The notes beneath the pieces are model-generated. The model was not told where the DNA came from. It was given only the letters and a program-made list of their open reading frames with translations, and searched no databases. The translations under genes were made by a program, and so were the position numbers. Source: an uncultured Bacteroidales bacterium (GTDB lineage: Bacteria; Bacteroidota; Bacteroidia; Bacteroidales; ML635J-15). Taken from it: a stretch of 60,952 bases of DNA. The stretch's first letter is position 1; each line of letters starts with the position of its first letter. The stretch lies in assembly GCA_937982115.1 (NCBI GenBank), contig CALJNE010000081.1, positions 1-60,952 on the forward strand, written 5' to 3'. Shown in pieces: positions 36,047-44,744 of this stretch.

Positions 36047-38263
36047 TTAAAAAAATCCAAAGATTTTTTCTGCAATATTCCTTGCCATAAGTTCATAGCC
36101 TTTATTGTTGCAATGCTCCGAACCGGTTTTGTGAGGTTCGAAATATTCACTTTGCTTTTCGCCTAAACTCTTAAAAATACTATCATTATCAACAAAAACA
36201 AGATTTTTCTCCTTTGCTATGCTTTTCCATATCTTACCTACACTATCTGCCCAATAATGAATTTCTTCAGAGTTCGGAGGAGGAATTAATGGATAATTCA
36301 TACAAATAATTTCTAATCCGTTTTTACGACATAAATCTATACTGCTTCTAATATCACTCTCTATCCACGAAAAAATCTCAGCATCGCGATAATTTGCACT
36401 GCGTTTTAAAACATGCGGCAAAAAGTAATGATAATCTCTATAAAAGGTTTGCAATTCATTTTCATAAATCTTATTCAATAGCTCTATATCCAAATTTTCA
36501 GAATTAATTTCAGGCAAACCATTTATTCCGTAATTTTTAAGCTCTTCTTTTATTGCATTTGACTTGTTTTGCAATATAATATCATTTATCAGGCAGGCTG
36601 CTCTAAAAAGATTATTTGTGTCAGATATTTGTTTTGACGATTCTCTTAAAGCATTCAAGTCCTCGAATTTTTTATTTTTCAGCATCAACCAAATTCGGGC
36701 AATGCTAATGTCTGAGTTTTGGTCATTATAATTTTTTAAAAGAAAATTATTAACTTCGGTAAAATCATTGTTGAAATATTCTTCGAGGGCAATTTGATAA
36801 AGAGGAGAGTAGTCGTATAGAAGAATTAAATATGCTGACTGTGCTCTTAGTTTGCGGTATTGTACATCATTTGTTTTCAACAGTAAATAATCATATTTTA
36901 AATAAGAGAAAACAGGATTATTGAATTGTTTTTCAAGTTTTTCAAGCAAATCAAGGGTTTGGTAAACAATAGTATTTTCATAAATCTGATTGTATTCTTT
37001 AAAAAATATTTCCATATCAAGTTCTGTTACAGCAGTTTTGAGTGCATAAAAAACTCTGCCGTCGTAAGGATTTTTGTTAAGTGCAAAACTTAAATAGTTA
37101 ATACTTTTATGCCAATTTCTTAAACTTAAAAAATACCTGCCGATGTAGTAGTAACGCATATAGGAATTTTTACCTAAAAACGGGTAATTACTTGCTTTTT
37201 CGATAAATGAGTTTGCATATTTCAATACATTTTCGTCGGTGTCGGAACTTAGGTTTTTGTATTTTATGTTTTGAACAATTCTCCGGTAGAGTTTTACAAG
37301 TTTAATTTTTTCGATGTGGTCTTGTTGCGGATTGAAACCAAGATAATTCCACGAATTTGCCATTCCAAACAACATTATCATAATATCCGGATTAGTTTGG
37401 TCAATATCTTTTTGTAAATTGCTAAGCACTTGAAACGAGTTTTGAGCACATCTTCCCCGATTATAAACAATAACATTGCTGTTGGTTTGGGTTTGCAGAA
37501 TTCTTTGCAGTTGCGAAGGATAATCATTTCCTTTAGTTGCTCCGATTCCATATGTGAATGAGTCGCCAATACATAAAATTACAATATCATCTCCGGATTT
37601 TTGTCTGCTCTTTGCCTGTGTGTCGCTTGAATAAATTGCCCCGAAAATTCTTAAAATTATCTCTGCTAAAACAAGAATTACTAAAGTCCAGAATAATAAT
37701 CCGACAACAAACACCAATATTTTGTCACGCCATAAATTTTTTCCGCTTATGGAATTTCGTTTTTTAGTCTTTTTAATTATTAAGAATAAAATGAAAATTA
37801 CGGTTAATACAGTAAATGAAAGAAGTACCTCAAAAACAAAATCTTTTTTTAATTCATATTTTATGATGTAAACGGAGTTTTTTAAGAAATTTTTGCTGAG
37901 TTTTGATTTTGAGTTGATAATTATTTTTTCGTTTGGGGATGGTTTAAATACAGTAATTTTATGATTTTCAAAATTTTCAAGATTGAAGTACGTTAAATCT
38001 TTAGAGTAATTTTTTGTTGGGATAATCTCTAAATTTTTGTAATAACCTTCGATGAAAAGTTGTCCTTTATCGCTGCGGAGGATTATTTGTTTTCCAAAAA
38101 CACCTTGAGCTGTAATTTTAAATTCGCACTCAGGATTAGAGGCAGAAATTTGATACAGTCCGGCTACCGAAACCTGCGAGACATAAATCACAAATGCAGT
38201 TAATAGCATAACTGCAAGAGAACTAAAAAAGTAGAGTAATATTTTTTTTGTCTTAATATTCAT
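36047..38263 (-). CDS. SGNH/GDSL hydrolase-type membrane protein with extracytoplasmic N-terminal module
   Basis: 738 residues from the ATG at 38263, which overlaps the upstream gene by 11 bases; the longer frame to 38329 is within the upstream gene. Layout: transmembrane segment 1 (about 8-28), beta-type extracytoplasmic module (about 45-140), segments 2 (143-163) and 3 (183-208), then an SGNH hydrolase domain (CIGDSFTYG, candidate Ser235). A TPR-like helical insertion follows (INYLSFALNKNPYDGRVFYAL), and the C terminus has EPHKTGSEHCNNKGYEL with the catalytic histidine. The usual GxND block III reads FGMANSW. Such proteins often acylate or deacylate cell-surface glycans. It is the last gene of the four-gene overlapping cassette. 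Confidence 0.8.
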   Translation of the reverse strand: MNIKTKKILLYFFSSLAVMLLTAFVIYVSQVSVAGLYQISASNPECEFKITAQGVFGKQIILRSDKGQLFIEGYYKNLEIIPTKNYSKDLTYFNLENFENHKITVFKPSPNEKIIINSKSKLSKNFLKNSVYIIKYELKKDFVFEVLLSFTVLTVIFILFLIIKKTKKRNSISGKNLWRDKILVFVVGLLFWTLVILVLAEIILRIFGAIYSSDTQAKSRQKSGDDIVILCIGDSFTYGIGATKGNDYPSQLQRILQTQTNSNVIVYNRGRCAQNSFQVLSNLQKDIDQTNPDIMIMLFGMANSWNYLGFNPQQDHIEKIKLVKLYRRIVQNIKYKNLSSDTDENVLKYANSFIEKASNYPFLGKNSYMRYYYIGRYFLSLRNWHKSINYLSFALNKNPYDGRVFYALKTAVTELDMEIFFKEYNQIYENTIVYQTLDLLEKLEKQFNNPVFSYLKYDYLLLKTNDVQYRKLRAQSAYLILLYDYSPLYQIALEEYFNNDFTEVNNFLLKNYNDQNSDISIARIWLMLKNKKFEDLNALRESSKQISDTNNLFRAACLINDIILQNKSNAIKEELKNYGINGLPEINSENLDIELLNKIYENELQTFYRDYHYFLPHVLKRSANYRDAEIFSWIESDIRSSIDLCRKNGLEIICMNYPLIPPPNSEEIHYWADSVGKIWKSIAKEKNLVFVDNDSIFKSLGEKQSEYFEPHKTGSEHCNNKGYELMARNIAEKIFGFF

Positions 38264-40661
38264 AAGTTCCAACAAGTCTGATTGTGAAAATTTCGTTTGT
38301 GCTTTGTGATGAAAGCACAAGTTTATCAATTTTTAAAGAAATGGGGAAGTAGAATATTTCAGCCTTAATATTTTGCGTAGCATAATTGTATCTTATTGCT
38401 TTGATTTTTTTATTATTTGTTGAAGTAAGAGCATAAATTGAAATTTTCTGTGGAGCATCGTTAAAAATTAAATACTTGATTTTATAATCGGAAAGTTTTT
38501 GCAGTATATTATTAATTTCGATTGTAGAATTAGCAGCAGTTTTAATATCGGTGATTCTGTCGAGATTGTTTTTTATACATTCGGTTTCTTTTGGGAAGTT
38601 GATGTAAGGAATATAAAAACTTTGAGGATTTTTTTGTATTAAAGGATAAAATTCTCTCCAGTAACTTTTACTGTATCGAGGAGTGTTTAAGATACTGTTG
38701 CTGAAAGCTGCAAAAGAACCAAAAATCAGGCAGAAAAATGAAATTAGAATGTAGTTTATTTGATTTTGTTTTGATTTTAAGGTGTTTTTCTTTCGGAAAT
38801 ATAATTGTAAAAGCATTAATAAAACAAAGAATACTGAAACTTTTGCAGGAACAAGATATCTGTGATTTTCGACGACAATTTTGATAAAAACTGAGGATTG
38901 CGGAAATATTTGTGAGCTTTCTGTGTTGTTGCAATAAATAAAACTTGTGGCGAATATCGTTAATAAAGCTCCCAGAAAAAATATGCCGTAAGAAGCGGTA
39001 ATTGATTTTTTTAAGAGTTTAAAGATGAATTTCATTAAAAAAAATAAAAACACTCCCGACAAAAGATATATAACCGTTGCAGGTAATAATTTTACTATTA
39101 ACGGACTGCCAAAAAAATAGAACACTTCGTAAAAGAAAACAAATAAAGACTCAAACAAACTTATGAAAATATTTTTTTCGTTTGATAAAAAAGCAGAATT
39201 ATATCGCGTCCCGTATTCAAGACTTGTTAAGTTAATTAAATCTTGGTAATTTAGTTTTGTTACCACAAACTGTATTAGAATTGCCGTACTAAGACCTAAA
39301 AAAATGTAAAACAATTTAATATCTTTATTGCGATATTTGAAAATTCCATATAGTGTGAAAGGTAAAAGTATTACGAAAATAGGTTTCGATAATACGGCCG
39401 GCATAAACAGCAATATCGGTAAAAGAATTTTGTATTTATAATTTTCTTTGTCCGTATTAGGAATAAAAATCCAGAGAAACATCAGTGCAAAAACTACAAA
39501 ACTGAGATTGTAAAGCACAAAATCAAAACTGAAAATTGCAGGAAAAAAACTTAAAACAACAGCAAAAAACAGTCTGGTTTTGTCATCTTTAACATAAAAT
39601 CTAAATATTGGCAGACTTAAATTTGCAAAACTCAAAGCATAAAGTATGAGCGTAAATATTTGGAATGCTTCGGGGACATAAAACTCAAATCCTAAAATCT
39701 TTGAAATAATAAAACCGATGTTAGTAGGAATAAAATTCAAATATCCAGAGTCTGTGGTTGTGATTGCTTCTAAATAGTTATAGTTCAAAGTTTTGACATA
39801 AAATTTGGAAATATCGTCTCTAAAAAGTTCACCGAACTGAAAAACACCTGGCTTAAAGATAAAAAGCAATCCCGAGAATATTATTCCGGCTGCCAGAAAA
39901 AATCGGAATGTGTTTGGATTACCGATGTATTTATTGAAATATGCCGCAAATAAAAACACTAAAACCAAACTGCCGTAAACTAATACATATTCAATACGGT
40001 TAAGTGATTGATAAAGAAGTACTTCTGGAAAAATTATGCTAAAAATAAAAGGGATAAGGCAACTTATAAATGAAATCACAAGAAAATTCTTCCATTTGGT
40101 TTTAAAATAAAATTTTAGATGTTTCAGCTTGCGGATTATTAGATGATAAATTTGTTTTCTTCTGAGATAAATTGTGTAGGTTAAAAAAAACATCAATATA
40201 GCAAAAAGCGTAAGAATAATAATTGATGAATACTTGCCGAAAAAAACTTTCAGGTTGTGAAAAAGAAGATTGAAAGTTTGATTTGTTATGAGTTTTGTGA
40301 GTTTGTAAAAAAATCCTGGAGGAGTATAGTTGTTAAGAATTATTTTTTGATTTTCGATGTTGTTACTGTTAACAATGAAAGTTTTTCCGTTTATTTCTGC
40401 TTTAAAATGAAGTATATCATTGCGTTGGTCTTCGAGGAATAAATTTCTGACAAATCTTTTTTGCAGAATAAGTTTGTCGTCGGTTTCAATAAATTCTATG
40501 CGTTTTCCGAGTGGGCTTTCTGCATAGATTTTAAGTCTGGAGTCATGGATAATAATTTCATCGGCAAAGTTTGAGTTTGACAGGTAAAAAATCGTAAAAA
40601 CACAGACTCCGCAAAAGACTGTAATTAAAAAGGTGAGAAATATTTTTGTTTTCTTTTTCAT
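38253..40661 (-). CDS. Polytopic membrane protein, GT-C-like, paralogue of the 41409 gene
   Basis: 802 residues. An N-terminal transmembrane segment (8-28) is followed by an extracytoplasmic module with YAESPLGKRI (46-55), a second segment (144-166), a basic cytoplasmic linker, and then about ten more hydrophobic segments. A loop near 295-315 carries TTTDSGYLNFIP, matching TTPDTGYLAIIPR in the paralogue; D-x-GYL-x(3)-P is the most conserved point. The topology and an aspartate in an outer loop resemble GT-C glycosyltransferases that use polyprenyl-phosphate sugars, but I recognise no named family. The start shares four bases (ATGA) with the stop of the methyltransferase gene. Confidence 0.75.
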   Translation of the reverse strand: MKKKTKIFLTFLITVFCGVCVFTIFYLSNSNFADEIIIHDSRLKIYAESPLGKRIEFIETDDKLILQKRFVRNLFLEDQRNDILHFKAEINGKTFIVNSNNIENQKIILNNYTPPGFFYKLTKLITNQTFNLLFHNLKVFFGKYSSIIILTLFAILMFFLTYTIYLRRKQIYHLIIRKLKHLKFYFKTKWKNFLVISFISCLIPFIFSIIFPEVLLYQSLNRIEYVLVYGSLVLVFLFAAYFNKYIGNPNTFRFFLAAGIIFSGLLFIFKPGVFQFGELFRDDISKFYVKTLNYNYLEAITTTDSGYLNFIPTNIGFIISKILGFEFYVPEAFQIFTLILYALSFANLSLPIFRFYVKDDKTRLFFAVVLSFFPAIFSFDFVLYNLSFVVFALMFLWIFIPNTDKENYKYKILLPILLFMPAVLSKPIFVILLPFTLYGIFKYRNKDIKLFYIFLGLSTAILIQFVVTKLNYQDLINLTSLEYGTRYNSAFLSNEKNIFISLFESLFVFFYEVFYFFGSPLIVKLLPATVIYLLSGVFLFFLMKFIFKLLKKSITASYGIFFLGALLTIFATSFIYCNNTESSQIFPQSSVFIKIVVENHRYLVPAKVSVFFVLLMLLQLYFRKKNTLKSKQNQINYILISFFCLIFGSFAAFSNSILNTPRYSKSYWREFYPLIQKNPQSFYIPYINFPKETECIKNNLDRITDIKTAANSTIEINNILQKLSDYKIKYLIFNDAPQKISIYALTSTNNKKIKAIRYNYATQNIKAEIFYFPISLKIDKLVLSSQSTNEIFTIRLVGTYEY

Positions 40662-41419
40662 TTTTTTCTAACCGTAAAATAAACTCCGAGTGCAAAAATA
40701 TATGGAAAAATTTCGGTAAGGATTCTGTCTTTCAGGTAAACGGACTTAAGCATAAATTTTGGGAGTGGTAAATATGGCGATTTGTGATATTGTCCCCCGG
40801 AATTCATAAAAATAAAAGCTTCGCGATAGTGAATGTTTTCTATGCTTAAATCCGGAAAAATTTGTTCGAAAATATTTTTGTCTTTAATAATAAGTTTAGC
40901 AACCGAATTATTTCCGTCAATGTTGCTTTTCGAAAGTTTAGCAAAAGAATATTCTTGAATTAGAGGAGAGATTTTTTCGTAAAAGCTTTCGTGTTTGCTC
41001 AATTTCAGAAGCAATTTCATCAGCAAAGATGTAAATGGTTCAATAAAAACAATTTTTCCTGCAGGTTTTAAAATTCTTTCTGCTTCGCGAAAAAACTCCA
41101 AAGGTTTATCGAGGTGATGAAGAACATTTATCATCAAAATATAATCGAAAGTTTCGTTCGGAAATTCTGTTTTTTGAGCATCAATATTTTTTAGATCCAG
41201 CCAATAGCTTGTGCATAAATCAGTTATTGTTAAATTGTAATCTTTTAGGAAAATACTGCTTAATCCTGCTCCTGCTCCGAACTCTATTCCTTTTTGTTCT
41301 TTGTTGATATGCTGTTTTATAAACTCATATCTTTTTTCGACCAAAAAGTAAATGTTGGAGTAAGCTCCTTTTAAAAACAAGTTCCTGCAATGTTCAAAAT
41401 TTATTCCGTCAGTTTTCAT
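40658..41419 (-). CDS. Class I SAM-dependent methyltransferase
   Basis: About 253 residues from the ATG at 41419; the frame runs to an in-frame TTG at 41431. Motif I is IEFGAGAGLSSIFL, and motif post-I to IV includes FDYILMINVLHHLDKPLEFF and ERILKPAGKIVFIEPF, as in Methyltransf_11 enzymes. It is sandwiched between two paralogous membrane proteins with overlaps of 11 and 4 bases, so coordinated expression is certain by layout. A glycan or lipid-carrier substrate is inferred from the neighbours. The C-terminal 60 residues (YHKSPYLPLPKFML) resemble lipid or glycan methyltransferases of surface-polysaccharide loci. Confidence 0.88.
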   Translation of the reverse strand: MKTDGINFEHCRNLFLKGAYSNIYFLVEKRYEFIKQHINKEQKGIEFGAGAGLSSIFLKDYNLTITDLCTSYWLDLKNIDAQKTEFPNETFDYILMINVLHHLDKPLEFFREAERILKPAGKIVFIEPFTSLLMKLLLKLSKHESFYEKISPLIQEYSFAKLSKSNIDGNNSVAKLIIKDKNIFEQIFPDLSIENIHYREAFIFMNSGGQYHKSPYLPLPKFMLKSVYLKDRILTEIFPYIFALGVYFTVRKK

Positions 41420-43760
41420 CTCCTCCAACAATTCTTAATGATTTAATATTATTCAAATCTGATTCTCCGTTAACAAAAATAAAACTATTTAGATATGGAT
41501 AATCTCTGAGTGAGAAAAAAATAAATTTATATTTTGGGCTCACAGGATAAAGCGGACTAATAAATACACTGTCGTTGTTATAATATGCCTTTAATTTAAG
41601 CTTGTTGTTTTTATTGGCAAAATCCTTATCGTTTAGCAGGATAACTGCAAGTAATTTTTTGTTTTGGATTAAATTAAAATCAATGTTCTTGTAAGTGCCA
41701 TCATAAATTGTGTAAATATTTGGGCTGCAAATTTCTTGTTTCAATGCCGGATAAAAAATTATTGGAACATAATACGGTTTATGTTTAAGTTCTCTCGAAA
41801 GGTAATACCATTCTTCGCTCCAGTTTTCGTTTCTTATTTTTTTATAAAACTCTATACTGCGAAAATCAGGTTGAATAATTATAAAATTCAGCAAAATATA
41901 AGCACCGGTCAGAGTATTTACTGCAACTTGTTTGTTAAGTATGATTTTTTTGTTTTTGATAAAATAAAAAATTGACGGAATAAGCGTAAGAGCCAAAATG
42001 TTGTGTATGCCTATTGTATAACGCGAGAAAAACGGATTCCCGTAAGCCGCATATTTTAAAAATCCGGAGAAGGAAAAATCAATATCGGCATCGCTCGGAA
42101 AAGTCCTAAACATAAAAGCTATGCAACTCAGTACAAGAACGTTAGCAAGAATAAAAACTCTGCTCAATTCCGAATTTCTGATATTTTTAAGATTACGATA
42201 AAGAATAAGAATTGTAATTGCTGTTCCGATTAAGAAAAATAAATATCCTAAAAATCCGGAACTTATACTGAATAAAGGAAAACTCAATAGCATATATGAT
42301 TTTACAAAATAGATAAAACTTCCTGCAATTATCAGCCAGATAGGTTTTTGTTCTACAGTAAATGACTGTAAATCAGATTGTTGAATGTTTTGCATTTGAA
42401 TTAAAGAATTGCTGATAAAAACAGCCTGAATAATACACGCCAAAAGAAAAACAGAGGCAAGGATTAAAGTTTTACTGCGAAATTGTTTTTTGTAGAATTT
42501 GTAAAAAACAATTATAGTAACTACCGGAGCAAATGCAATTAGATGGGCTTTTGACAGAATAAACAAGGAACCTGTTATTGCATAGAAAATTAGTTTTGTG
42601 CTTGAAATATTTTCCTTTGATTTAATCAAAAAAATACAGATTAAGATAAAACCAAAATAAGCCACATCGGTAATAGAAATTGCATAATTTAAAGGCGATA
42701 AACTAAAAAAACCGAATACCGCCATTATAATTACAAAAGCACATCTTAATTTATCGTTCTGAAACATAAATCTAAAACGTGTTCCGCATAAATACGAAAA
42801 TATTGATGCATAAATTATCAAGGTCGCAAACGAAGTAAAGGCAATTGAGTAAGCTCCGTAATTATCGAAAAAGTAGGCAATTCCGTAAAATATTCGCGGA
42901 ATTATTGCAAGATATCCTGTGTCCGGAGTTGTCAGGCTCGCTAAAAATCCCGATTCTGCAGGTCTAATTAAAAATTCGTGAAAAAAACCATGAAATCCGT
43001 AATTTCCCATATAATCAGCAGGACAAACAACAAAATACATTAGCAAAAAAATTGTCCAGAAACCAAAATTTACTAGCATAAAGTTTTTGCTGAAATTTTT
43101 TCTTAGCATAAAAATCCCTGCCGGAATACTGAAGAAAATTATCCATGCAATATTTATCCACAATCCCGTGAAATAAAGTTTTTCAAATTTAACTCCTACA
43201 AGTCTGAGTGCTGCAACAAATGCGATACTAATGCAAAGAGCTACTATTATCGAAATAATGTTTTTAGGATTAAAAAGTAATTTTTTTATTTTATGGAAAT
43301 ATAATCTCAACAAAATTAACAGTTCTTGCAAAGCCGAACGATAAAATTTCGGAAATAAAAAAACACTTGTAATAAAAGCCAGAAATAAAAGATTAATTAA
43401 AATCAGGGATTGCGAATACTTCGTGAAATTAGAAAGTTTTTGTTTAAAAGACAAATTCTCTTTAATGATGATTAAATGTTCTTGTTTTTTTATGATAAAT
43501 TTTTCCTGGTTTGCGAAATTTTCGGATCGTGTTTTAATAATTATTTTTGACAAATATTCGTTGAAATAAAATTCATCTTGTGTTTGCAAGGGATAAATTT
43601 TTCGTCCAATTGGACTTTCTCCGTAAATTTGTTCAATATTTTGTGAATCAAGCTTAAACCCGGAATTTACGTTAATGCGAAAAATGTAAAGAATATTTAA
43701 AATCAATACAATAAAAATAATTCCGAAGCATATTAAAGAATATTTAGGTTTGTAATACAT
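41409..43760 (-). CDS. Polytopic membrane protein, GT-C-like, first gene of the cassette
   Basis: 783 residues. The N-terminal segment (8-28) is followed by a module with YGESPIGRKI (46-55, the same residue positions as in the 802-residue paralogue), a second segment (117-137), a basic linker and about ten further hydrophobic stretches. The outer loop at 270-290 reads GFLASLTTPDTGYLAIIPRI. The paralogue differs mainly in the periplasmic tail. A glycosyltransferase C-type role or a polymer/lipid-linked sugar function is inferred. A TATATTTG -7 element lies 41-48 bases upstream of the start. Confidence 0.75.
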   Translation of the reverse strand: MYYKPKYSLICFGIIFIVLILNILYIFRINVNSGFKLDSQNIEQIYGESPIGRKIYPLQTQDEFYFNEYLSKIIIKTRSENFANQEKFIIKKQEHLIIIKENLSFKQKLSNFTKYSQSLILINLLFLAFITSVFLFPKFYRSALQELLILLRLYFHKIKKLLFNPKNIISIIVALCISIAFVAALRLVGVKFEKLYFTGLWINIAWIIFFSIPAGIFMLRKNFSKNFMLVNFGFWTIFLLMYFVVCPADYMGNYGFHGFFHEFLIRPAESGFLASLTTPDTGYLAIIPRIFYGIAYFFDNYGAYSIAFTSFATLIIYASIFSYLCGTRFRFMFQNDKLRCAFVIIMAVFGFFSLSPLNYAISITDVAYFGFILICIFLIKSKENISSTKLIFYAITGSLFILSKAHLIAFAPVVTIIVFYKFYKKQFRSKTLILASVFLLACIIQAVFISNSLIQMQNIQQSDLQSFTVEQKPIWLIIAGSFIYFVKSYMLLSFPLFSISSGFLGYLFFLIGTAITILILYRNLKNIRNSELSRVFILANVLVLSCIAFMFRTFPSDADIDFSFSGFLKYAAYGNPFFSRYTIGIHNILALTLIPSIFYFIKNKKIILNKQVAVNTLTGAYILLNFIIIQPDFRSIEFYKKIRNENWSEEWYYLSRELKHKPYYVPIIFYPALKQEICSPNIYTIYDGTYKNIDFNLIQNKKLLAVILLNDKDFANKNNKLKLKAYYNNDSVFISPLYPVSPKYKFIFFSLRDYPYLNSFIFVNGESDLNNIKSLRIVGGDEN

Positions 43761-43800
43761 CTGAGTTTCAAAAGTTTTTTTGTAAAATTAAAAATTATAA

Positions 43801-43808
43801 CAAATATA
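43801..43808 (-). promoter_or_regulatory. -7 element of the 43.8-36.0 kb cassette
   Basis: On the minus strand TATATTTG fits TAnnTTTG, with about 40 bases to the start codon of the first gene. No -33 TTTG at ideal distance. Confidence 0.4.
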
Positions 43809-44085
43809 TTAATAACAAAAGCAGTTTTGTTTAAAAAATGCAAAAATCTTTTGATTGGAGAGTTAACTTATTGACAGTATTCTGTTTTTACCCTAATGAA
43901 TGTTAATGTTCATTTTTAAGGCATAATTTAACTAATTTCTAAACTAAAAGATTTTAAATTTTAATTGTATTGTATCTATACCAAAATTATAAAAAGATTT
44001 TTTTTGGTTAAATCAATCCACTTTATCGTTGAAAATAATATTCACTACTTTTACCAAATTCAATATATATATTCTGAAAATTTAT

Positions 44086-44093
44086 TATTTTTG
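44086..44093 (+). promoter_or_regulatory. -7 element of the 44.1-49.7 kb cassette
   Basis: TATTTTTG fits TAnnTTTG, ending 18 bases before the first ATG of the operon at 44112. Confidence 0.45.
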
Positions 44094-44111
44094 TAAAAAC
44101 TGTTTTCGCAA

Positions 44112-44342
44112 ATGAAAGGAGCTTTGAAACGTATAACATGGATTTATATCAGATTTGTGCAGAAAATTCTGATAAATATATTTTTGACTTTAACATATTT
44201 CCTGGTTATTCCTTTCAATTGGCTGTATTTGATGATTTTTAGAAGAAAACAGATTTTCAGGAAGTTTTCCAATAATCAAACTTATTGGCAAAAGGTTCCT
44301 GAACACAAAAACGAAATAGAAGAGTACTTAACACAATCATAA
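44112..44342 (+). CDS. Small membrane protein resembling the C-terminal half of SxtJ-like proteins
   Basis: 76 residues. There is one hydrophobic stretch (about 18-40) followed by a basic and aromatic tail with RRKQIFRKF and TYWQKV. This order (helical segment, basic loop, YW-K) matches the second half of the SxtJ-like protein encoded at 48086, whose end reads SSYWITK. I infer a short or halved relative. It opens the operon and lies 3 bases before the DUF5989-like gene. The same pair (DUF5989, SxtJ) recurs at the far end of the cassette in reverse order. Function unknown; it may be a subunit of a membrane complex. Confidence 0.5.
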   Translation: MKGALKRITWIYIRFVQKILINIFLTLTYFLVIPFNWLYLMIFRRKQIFRKFSNNQTYWQKVPEHKNEIEEYLTQS

Positions 44343-44345
44343 AAA

Positions 44346-44507
44346 ATGAGAAAAGTAGTATACATACTTAAAGAAATGTTCAGAATGATAAGAAAACACA
44401 AGATGAGTTTTCTTGCACCATTGTTTATAATTTTGGCATTGCTTGCGTTTTTGGTTTATTATATTGGTCCGGCAGTTATTGTTTCATTTATTTATGCAGG
44501 AGTGTAA
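44346..44507 (+). CDS. DUF5989-like small membrane protein (copy 1)
   Basis: 53 residues: MRKVVYILKEMFRMIRKHKM, then one long hydrophobic segment (about 21-50) ending GPAVIVSFIYAGV. It aligns with the 49-residue protein encoded at 47930 (L-[KR]-x(2)-[FW]-x(4)-[KR]-K, a single helix, then G-x-AV-x-[PS]F-[IV]Y). This is the known layout of DUF5989 proteins, which accompany carbamoyltransferase and SxtJ genes. It is tightly packed (3 bases after the preceding gene, 3 before the next). The gene is short and easily missed in automated calls. Confidence 0.65.
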   Translation: MRKVVYILKEMFRMIRKHKMSFLAPLFIILALLAFLVYYIGPAVIVSFIYAGV

Positions 44508-44510
44508 GTT

Positions 44511-44744
44511 ATGAATGTTGTTACTGAGATTCTTGATTTAAGAGGAAGTCCCTGTCCTGGTAACTGGCCAAAAATTTTAATAAGTCTTGAAGCTCTCGAC
44601 CGTGGCGATGTGCTGGAAGTAATTCTGGATGATATTGTTGCTCTGGACAGAATTCCGGAGATGCTAAAGGAAGAAACTGATTATAAGTTAATAGAAACAC
44701 AGGTTGTTAATACTAATATTCATTTATTCATAAAAGTATTTTAG
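44511..44744 (+). CDS. TusA-family sulfur carrier protein
   Basis: 77 residues. The N terminus reads ILDLRGSPCPGNWPKILISL, in which the CP motif carries the active cysteine (Cys15). The GDVLEVILDD strand and the C-terminal beta segment are standard TusA features. TusA proteins carry a persulfide and hand sulfur on to PP-loop or other sulfur-insertion enzymes. The usual CPxP reads CPGN here. Its direct neighbour (the next ATG follows the stop with no gap) is a PP-loop enzyme, so it may be that enzyme's sulfur donor rather than a tRNA-thiolation component. Confidence 0.85.
   Translation: MNVVTEILDLRGSPCPGNWPKILISLEALDRGDVLEVILDDIVALDRIPEMLKEETDYKLIETQVVNTNIHLFIKVF

Larger units (their letters stand above)
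43761..44111. other. Divergent intergenic region between the two modification cassettes
   Basis: About 350 A/T-rich bases separate the minus-strand cassette (start 43760) from the plus-strand cassette (start 44112). It holds a -7 element for each direction (43801-43808 and 44086-44093) and a weak hairpin AATGAA/TTCATT at 43895-43914. No ORF is supported. Confidence 0.6.

Noticed and set aside
38263-38329. Extended start of the SGNH protein (22 more residues)
   Set aside because: The extra residues are encoded within the end of the upstream gene and are polar with no match to the shared N-terminal module; the ATG at 38263 starts directly before the transmembrane segment.
43895-43914. Hairpin between the two cassettes as terminator
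   Set aside because: The stem is only 6 A/T-rich base pairs and is preceded and followed by noncoding DNA of divergent promoters, where no gene ends.
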